Below, piece by piece: positions 57,061 to 64,000 of a stretch of DNA of 64,000 nucleotides. The stretch lies in the NCBI RefSeq assembly GCF_003597395.2, contig NC_133777.1, positions 10,124,886 through 10,188,885 of the forward strand, written 5' to 3'. The translations under genes and the position numbers were made by a program. Under the pieces are notes generated by a model, which was not told the DNA's origin, searched no databases, and saw only the letters and a program-made list of their open reading frames with translations. This DNA is from Chelonoidis abingdonii (lineage: Eukaryota; Chordata; Testudines; Testudinidae). Position 1 is the stretch's first letter. Each line of letters starts with the position of its first letter.

Positions 57061-60000
57061 GTGGTATGTCAGGAGACATTGTTCTTTACTTACATATGTT
57101 GGATGATCTCTGTGACAAGTTGTGCAGGTTTACAGTCACTTGGGTTCTTTATTTTAGTAACAAGTAATTAAAAACTTCCTTGGAAAATTACTAGAATATA
57201 GTTGACCATAAACCCCCTAGAAAGCCAACCAAACAATAAATCCCATGTTCTTACCCAACACTGCAGATAAAGCATTTTCATAATAAAGACGATTTTAAAT
57301 GGTTCCAATTTTAGATTTTCTTTTATGTACATTGAAATCTTTTTCCTTAAGAGCAGCACAGTTAAGAAGTGGAGGAGATGGATTCTTTTAATCTTATTTG
57401 CATTTTGGCGGCATGGTAGCACAAGTTGGCTGATAAGCACTTGAATGGAGAGCAGTTCTGAAAAATAAAGATGAGAGCAAAGCTCTCCTTGTGGTCAACG
57501 CAGTTCACTGTCTTTCTACATAGCTAAGTATAGTTAAATTATTTGGAACAAAGGGTTTATGCGGGTGAATATTAATGTACAAATAACTCTTATTCCTGGA
57601 AGCTTACTGTGAGGCATAAACTCACAAAGGTCATTGAAAGGTGAGTTTACAACTATGCCTAATGTATTTCAGCTCTTTACATGAGTGCAGTTGTATGTAG
57701 GTGCTCTTTTGAAAGCTGCTGAGGAACAAATAAGGGAAGGATAATTTATGACCACTAATATTTGTAATCAGATATGTTAGGAGAAGAGCGATTGCATCTA
57801 TGGCTGCAGGTGGTAAGTGATCACAATGGAAGTCAATGCTAAGATTTTGCAGTATTAGGCACTATGTAGAAACCATAGAACAAAAGACAGATGGGCAGGC
57901 ATATTTTTCCTTCCATTAGTTGTGTTGCATAATTAGCTAGATGTATCATGGGAAGGAGTTTTTTGTTTTGACTTTCTCTGAAGCATTGGATATTGGTCAG
58001 GAGCAAGATACTGAATTTTGATAGACCAATGGTCTGGTCCAGGGTGAAAAATTCCATAGTTTCTTAGAAGGATATATGCAAGTCTTGGAAGTCCAGTGTG
58101 ATATCTAGTGGCAATACATCACAAAGGCCCTTTAAGGGAGGTTATAGTAAACTACTGTTAGTAGTTTCAAGGTCAAATATAGTTCTTTCTTTGAAAATAA
58201 AAGATAGCACTACATTACTTGTCAAGTTAATACAGTGTGATAGAGCATCTCAGGCAGCACATTCTGAAAGGCTGTAAATGTCTAATAGATTTAGGGAAAC
58301 TGTACCTTAGGGAACGTTTTAGATAGAACTCATCAATGGATCAAAACTGTCTTGAAACCTTACTTACTGGGGACCAGCAAAGTTTTAAATGATTAAAATC
58401 TTATCAAAAACCTAGAGACAAATTGTATTTCTTGGATTTATTTTTCAAGAATGGGTCAGTAATTTCTATTGGAGAATTATTTAGGGTTGTTTTTTTAAAA
58501 CATTGGCATGAATAAGTTCTGTAATTTGAATTCTGTAATTAAGTTGTGAGGGTTTTTTCCAAATGATTTTAAAATTACTTAATATGCTGTTTATAGATGA
58601 AATTGGATATGTTTGCAAAGTCTCTTTGCAGGGTGCCTCTAATGACAAAAAATGTTAATTATAAAATATGTGTTTGTGAGTTTTTTGCGTTAATCAGATA
58701 TAAAATTAACAGAAGTGTAAAGCTTGTACACATGTCCACAGACATACAGAAATCAGAAAGCTTTCATCCCATGGGAAATATGTCACAATGTATTAGAATA
58801 GTTTACAGTCAATACCGTGTTTAGGGACAGATTCTGCTATTCTTGCTCACATGCAGTAGTATGTCACCCTGCGAGTGGTCCCATTGAAATCAGTTACACT
58901 TAGTGGAATGAGGTATTACTCATCCTGAGTAAGGGTGGTACAATCTGGCCCTTATTTATTTTCCATACAAGTTGCTCTCCATAAAGACAAATTCCACTGC
59001 TGTTTTCTGTTCACGTTCTTTCTAGCTGTGTTTTAGTGCAGAATTTCACGTCAATAAGAGTCTCTTAACTGCTATCCAAATTGTAGGATTTTTTGTTCTT
59101 CAGTTGCACTTTTCTTTCATTACAAATGTCTCTGTTAAAAGGCTGTTATGTATTGGCACTCAACTATGTTAACCTCATTATGTTCCTTCCATTTAAAATC
59201 ATGCCACACTATAAAAACTTCAGCTGAAAAACTTTACACAGAAGTAGATGAATATGAATATGATTAGGTAAATAATTCTTTAGTTCTGGAGCAGTTACAA
59301 AGCACGAACTCTGGTGTGTTGATGACAGTATTAGAGAACTGTTTAAATTAAATAGTGTATTGCCTTTGTCTTCTGGTTACTAGCTTTCTGTAATTAGTTT
59401 TTTGTAGGGCACTCATTTGCGTAGTATGCATAGATTGCAGCAATCCTTCCAGGATAAGATTTTCTGGTGTTTTTGAGGGGGCCTATATATAGCAAAGTAA
59501 AGGGCGTAGCTCTTCTCTTTTATTCTCCTTCCTCCCTTCCATCCACACCCCAAGGACATGATTCTGATACTGTTACCCATAATGAGTGGTGCCTTTCTCC
59601 ATGACCAGTTCTACTGAAATCAGTAGGACTATTCTGAAAAAAAATATTAAACGTGGGCAAGGATCGTTAGGGTGTAATAAATTATAAGGTTTGGACATAT
59701 ATTATGCTAGTTTGAGTGACAAGTGAAAGCAAAAGCAGAATATTTGATCAGTACTGAATTTCTGCACAGACCCAAAATTATGGCATGTTTCCACAAGTTA
59801 GCATAGAAGAGAAAATAAGATGTTACATTATTCTTTCTTTCAACCATCTTATCAAATATAAAACCTGGACCATAATCCATGACACTGACTAAATGCTCCT
59901 AATATTTCTGCCACCCTTTGATTTTTATTGTTTCAAGCATATGGTAAGCAACCAAAACATGTTTGAAGAGAAACAGCAATTTTTTTCTTTTCTTTTATCA

Positions 60001-61404
60001 CCACCTCCAATTTGACTTTAATTTTGCAGTTCCCATAACAACATCCAAATGACTGAAAGCTCTGTCAAGACTATACCAGTGCTGTCCATGAAGCCAACTG
60101 GACGAAGTAGCCTAGCTGAGCGTCTGTTCTGCTTTCCTTGTACCTGTGAAAAAGACAGATGTGCTGACATTATTTCCTTCATCCCTTGCTCTGCAAACCA
60201 AACTTACTGCTAATTACTGTCACTAGTTTTCCCAACTGTAGAAGTGATGAGAACAAAATACCCACTGTTGTGAATTTCTTGCTGATATTACGCAATTTAA
60301 CTGTTGATCATACTTTCATTTTTCTGTGGTTTATCCAGACAAATAGAATCCCACTGTATATTTGTTGCCCAAAAGTTACAACAAGGAACAAAAATATTTC
60401 TTCTAGCACTTCTGTTGTGCCCAGTACTTCACATCAGATTAGGCAGAACAGAATAACGCTCATCAAATAATTAACAGAGTATTTCTTTTTAAATTCTATT
60501 GTTTATCCTTTGTGATGCAAATGTATTAAGAGGGAGCAAATGCTAGCAGGTAGGGAAATAATACTTTTATGTCATGCTAAGTTGGATGTTCATTCCCCCC
60601 AAGCTTTTTCAAATCTCCAGATATTGAAACAGGCAGCAGCATGAAGTAAACTGTAAGTTGTATTCTAAGATCTGTTTGAACCCAGTGCTTTAGCCCAACA
60701 AATTGACAGGGCACATGTCCTCACTAGTGTGCTGACATGTGAGAACATAGATGGCAAAGAGATTGAGGGTGGGGAATTTGGGTTTGTTTATCCTGCAGGT
60801 GATGAAAATGTCTTATGGCAACCTGCTATTGCACAGATAAAAAATGCCTGAACTGCCTGTGAAATAGCAACTATCCTACTTTGCAAGTAGCCACAATCCT
60901 TAATTTATTTATTAAAGATACTTCTATAGCATATCTGTGTTAAACTTGACAACTTGATTGCAGTGGGGTCCTGCCCCAGGGTAGCTATTTATATGCATCG
61001 TATGACAAAGAACATCAACACAAAATATTTTTCTGGAATAAAAACAGTCTGTTTATCATGCTGTCCATATTTGCCATCTCAAGTGCACAATTCAACAGTT
61101 TTGCAAAATTGAATAGTATATGCTCCAGTTCTCTCTTGGAATGTTATGATGTTAAAAAAAAATTGTACTTCTGTGCAGAAGGAGATTAATCTATTCAGCA
61201 ACAAAGCCTTGTCTAGAGCATTATGATCTTTTCCTACCCACATATAACTTGCTGTATGGCTAAACTCCTCCACCACTAATATGTAGCTGTCGCCTTCAAT
61301 ATACCATTATGATAACACAGCAAATCTGTATATATCCAGACAAAAAACTAAGTTAAAATGGAGTTAAGATTGAGAGTTCATATCAGTAACCTTAAGGGTA
61401 AAAA
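57061..61404. other. Unique sequence, no gene recognised
   Basis: Motif relics at 58878-58900 and 59609-59632. At 60010 a TTTAATTTTGCAG acceptor-like site precedes an open stretch of about 60 codons, considered in the findings. Nothing else supports a gene. Confidence 0.45.
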
Positions 61405-61825
61405 ACATGGTGGTTGTTATTTATTTTATTATTTCTATTATCATTGCCCCTAGAAGCCTTAGTTATGTACCAGGACCCATTGTGCTATGTGCTGTACAAA
61501 GACAGAACAAAAAGACTGTCCTTTCCCCCAGTAGTTTACAATCTAAGCAAAAGACAAAAAATGGATATAGACAGACAGACGGAGAATAAGTAAACAATGG
61601 CAAATATTGGTCAACATGAAAGGCAGCGCAGTAGCAGCCTAATCGTCATCAAATTTTTGGTAGGCATCATGGCAAAAAGAATTCTGAGGGGGAATTTGAA
61701 GGTGAATAATGAAATGGTTTTGTGAATGCTTATGGGAAGCATCTGCCATGCAAGTGGGGCAAGATGGGAGAAAGCACAACAGTGTTTGAAAATGTAACAA
61801 GGGCGGTGGAGGCTTGCATCTAGGA

Positions 61826-62275
61826 TTTCAGGGACCGGACCAACTAGGAACAGCTGCTGGCCTGCTCCCCGAATAACTGTGCTGCTAGACTGCTAATGAG
61901 CCCAGTTGCACTGCCTTAAAACTCTGAGTGGCCACAGCCCTGCTGGTTCAGAAGTCCTGTTTATAAGCCTGGTTGCCACAGCCGTTCAGTGGCTGCTCAA
62001 CCCATACCATGCCCACAGCTGCACTTGCCCTTGTTCTGGTCCCTGCGCCCACTCCAGCTTGCTTCCAGTCCCCCGTCCTGCTCTGCTCCACTCCAGACCC
62101 TGCTCCCTTCTGGCTTCAGGCTTCTGGGTTTGTCCCCTAGCTCTGGCTTATGATTCTGATTTACCTCCTCTGGCTCTGGCATTTGGCTTCTGTTCCTTCA
62201 GTACTGAGCTGTGACTTGTTTCCTGGACCTAGCTCTAACCAGGAGGCTGAACTCTTGCTTTCATCACTAGGCATG
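61826..62275 (+). mobile_element. LTR-like insertion in the L2 element
   Basis: About 450 GC-richer bases separate two L2 segments: GGCGGTGGAGGCTTGCATC on the left and GGAGGCAAGCACGGAGAGC on the right. Its CTGGCTTATGATTCTGATTT and CTCTGGCTCTGGCATTTGGC phrases resemble the pyrimidine-rich 3' half of Gypsy-type LTRs of turtles. Exact ends and duplications could not be fixed. Confidence 0.4.
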
Positions 62276-62375
62276 ACTGCTGACTTGGAGGCAAGCACGG
62301 AGAGCTCAATAACAACTGAGCATTGATAGGTAGAATAGAGATTAACTCTGAAGGGCCTTGAAAGCAAGGGCAGAA

Positions 62376-63225
62376 GCAGAATTTTCCTGAGGAGGCGGCC
62401 AAGAGTTTTCTCTCCACTGTCGTGCGGCCAGTCCCTTATGTTCCCCCTGCTACGTCCGTATCTGGCCGCAAGCTCTCCCCTTGTTACTCCCCCTTTGCCA
62501 GCCCTGAGCACCTCATGCTATCTTTGCCCCAGACCCATGCTCTCCACTCTGGACCTAACTCCGTACACTCCTGCCTGCTGCCCCCACAACCAGACCCAGG
62601 TTCTTCCCCCCACATTGCCCATGCACCAAGCTCCACATTCTCCCCCATTTGTCCAGCTCTACACACATGCCTCTCCTGCTGTCCCTCATCCTGCCTTATG
62701 CTCTTCCCCTGACACTGCCCCACATCCAGCCCCTGGTCTCCTCACTCCATACCCAGCCCTGAGCTCATACCTAGAAAAGTAGTAAGGCTGAAGAGCACCA
62801 TCCCTTCCAGGTGCCAGGCAATTCTGGGAACCCAGACCCCATCCTCCTCCTGCATCTCTGCATCCCCTGGAAGCACCAAAAGCCTGTATCCAGTCCTTTC
62901 ACCCTCCTAATGATCAGGTTTTCAAGGTGCCTCCTGTTCTGTTTTTCCCTGGGGACTGGGGGTGTCTGGTGTCCATGTTCGCTGGAAAGACTGCAAAAGT
63001 AGAGGGAGCCAAGCAGGCATATCGAGCTGCAATATCACTCAAATTTGGCCTGGCTGTCCATGTAGCAGTGGCATTGTGACCTGGTGCGCAGGGTCACAAC
63101 ACCACTCATATTCAGCCCAGCCACTCCTGCTTTACGCCAGCAGGGTAGGGGCTCTACCATTAAGCCAGCCAGCAGCGGTCAGAGACCAAGGAAGGAGCCT
63201 AGATTCCCAGCTCTCCCGCCTAGTG
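62376..63225. mobile_element. Unclassified insertion in the L2 element
   Basis: About 850 bases interrupt the L2 sequence between GAAAGCAAGGGCAGAAGC and AATACAAGCAGCTTAAAGGT. The left half is C/T-rich with CCCCAGACCCATGCTCTCC-like units. The right half contains GAGCTGCAATATCACTC and ACCTGGTGCGCAGGGTCACA. No terminal repeats were recognised. It may be more than one insertion. Frames of 96-116 codons are due to composition. Confidence 0.4.
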
Positions 63226-63317
63226 CACCCCTCCTTGAAATGAATACAAGCAGCTTAAAGGTTGATGCCACAGAGAAAGGGGAGCCAGTGGAGGGATTCA
63301 AAGAGATGAGTGACATA

Positions 63318-63495
63318 AAAATGGCCATAGTGGGTCAGAGCCATGGTCCATCTACCCCCCAGTATCCTGTCTTCCGACAGTGGCTGGTGCCAGGTGGTAA
63401 AGAGGGAATGAACAGAACAGGGCAGTTTATCAAGAGATCCATCCCCTGTTGTCTAGTCTCATCTTTGAGCAACTGAAGGTTTAAGGACACTCAGA
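63318..63495 (-). mobile_element. CR1-like LINE 3' fragment nested in L2
   Basis: ATGGCCATAGTGGGTCAGAG, CATGGTCCATCTACCCCCCA, GTATCCTGTCTTCCGACAGT and AAGAGATCCATCCCCTGTTG form the antisense 3' start of a CR1-type element familiar from turtles. The L2 phrases GAGATGAGTGACAT and ATGACATGATCAAAATGATG flank it, placing it inside the older LINE. Confidence 0.65.
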
Positions 63496-64000
63496 GCAGG
63501 GGATTGGATCCTTCACCATCTTGGCTATGACATGATCAAAATGATGAGCTAGGAATGTTATCTTTGCAGCAGCATTTGGAGAGCAGAGCAAGATTACGTT
63601 AGTCAAAGTCAGAGAGAAGGGTGTTGCAGTAATCGAGATGATGAGATCTTAGAGGAGAGTTTTAGTTGTGTGGGTAAATAGAAAATGCTGTATCTTAGAG
63701 AAGTAATGCAAAAAGAATTGGCAAGGTTTAAATATACCCTGGATGAGAATGCCTCAAGAAATGTCCAAGTTATAGATGATGCCCAGGTTATAGGCCTGCG
63801 TGATGAGCAGGATAGTGGTGTTGTCCACCGTGATCCAGAAAGGAGGTAGTGGGAAGGCTTGTGGGGCAGGGAAAGATTAAGGGCTGTGCTGTATCCATGT
63901 TTAGCTTGAGTTGGTGGCTTGACATCGACAAGGAAATGTAAGAGAGATTAAGATTTTTGTTTGGACTGAAGGAGACAGGTCTGGAGTAGAGAGAGAGGTA

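Larger units (their letters stand above)
61405..64000 (-). mobile_element. L2-type LINE, minus strand, split by nested insertions
   Basis: The 3' end lies at about 61410 (TTATTTTATTATTTCTATTA on the plus strand), followed by ACCAGGACCCATTGTGCTAT and CAGTAGTTTACAATCTAAGC. Element sequence is found at 61405-61825, 62276-62375, 63226-63317 and 63496-64000, running off the window. In the last piece the minus strand translates to VDNTTILL.TQAYNLGIIY, then a decayed FFLHYFSKIQHFL, then LIISI. This follows the L2 ORF2 C-terminal order (VDxTTI, ARNLGVI, ISRIRPFL, LITSRLDYCN). Stops and frameshifts abound. The first part is shared with 16276-16540. Confidence 0.7.

Noticed and set aside
62161..62782. 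Overlapping frames of 96-116 codons on both strands
   Set aside because: They lie in C/T-rich insertions within the L2 element and are explained by composition.
1..64000. CRISPR array, bacterial operon, phage or plasmid origin
   Set aside because: No regular direct repeats with spacers, no close-packed genes or ribosome-binding sites; CR1, L2 and hAT content shows vertebrate nuclear DNA.

Overview
The window looks like amniote nuclear DNA, most probably from a turtle. It is AT-rich and intergenic or intronic, has no dense coding, and contains one 680-base assembly gap (19611-20290). The turtle assignment rests on the repeats. There are many CR1 LINE fragments with the usual 3' tails, an L2-type LINE, MIR-like tails, a 5S-rRNA-derived SINE, non-autonomous hAT-like families, a foldback hAT derived from a ZBED-type transposase, Gypsy and ERV-like LTRs, and a tyrosine-recombinase (DIRS-like) retroelement fossil. 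Family names come from memory and from what is visible here; no database search was possible.

Layout. 0-13 kb: an isolated DNA-transposon end at the left edge, a CCAAT-rich inverted-repeat element (2.7 kb), a solo LTR with exact 5-bp target-site duplications (3.8-4.9 kb), a Gypsy LTR broken by a small hAT-like element and followed by a pol remnant (8.0-9.5 kb), then a DIRS-like recombinase fossil next to a 2.2-kb non-autonomous DNA transposon (9.8-13 kb). 13-30 kb: old MIR/L2 tails, a CR1 fragment, a gap-containing LTR, a hAT element holding a second, foldback hAT (21.2-23.3 kb), a second solo LTR with exact duplications (27.8-29.0 kb), and a palindromic DNA element with a perfect 8-bp duplication (29.2-29.7 kb). 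30-47 kb: mostly unique sequence. It contains the one good sign of a cellular gene: a CpG-rich region at about 36.5-38.95 kb with a short minus-strand exon that encodes a signal peptide and ends at a consensus splice donor. 47-55 kb: a cluster of CR1 copies on both strands, interrupted by a foldback hAT, a CCAAT-bearing DNA element, an LTR-like repeat and a compound hAT. 55-61 kb: largely quiet. 61.4-64 kb: an L2-type LINE on the minus strand, split by at least three later insertions.

No complete cellular gene is present. The signal-peptide exon probably starts a leftward-transcribed gene for a secreted or membrane protein. The 36 kb to its left would then be a long first intron or intergenic DNA. 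The strongest observations are the mobile-element structures: two copies of a hAT whose two arms both carry the 3' end of a transposase gene in opposite orientation, a compound element flanked by one target-site duplication, the recombinase fossil, and several insertions whose order can be read from their duplications.
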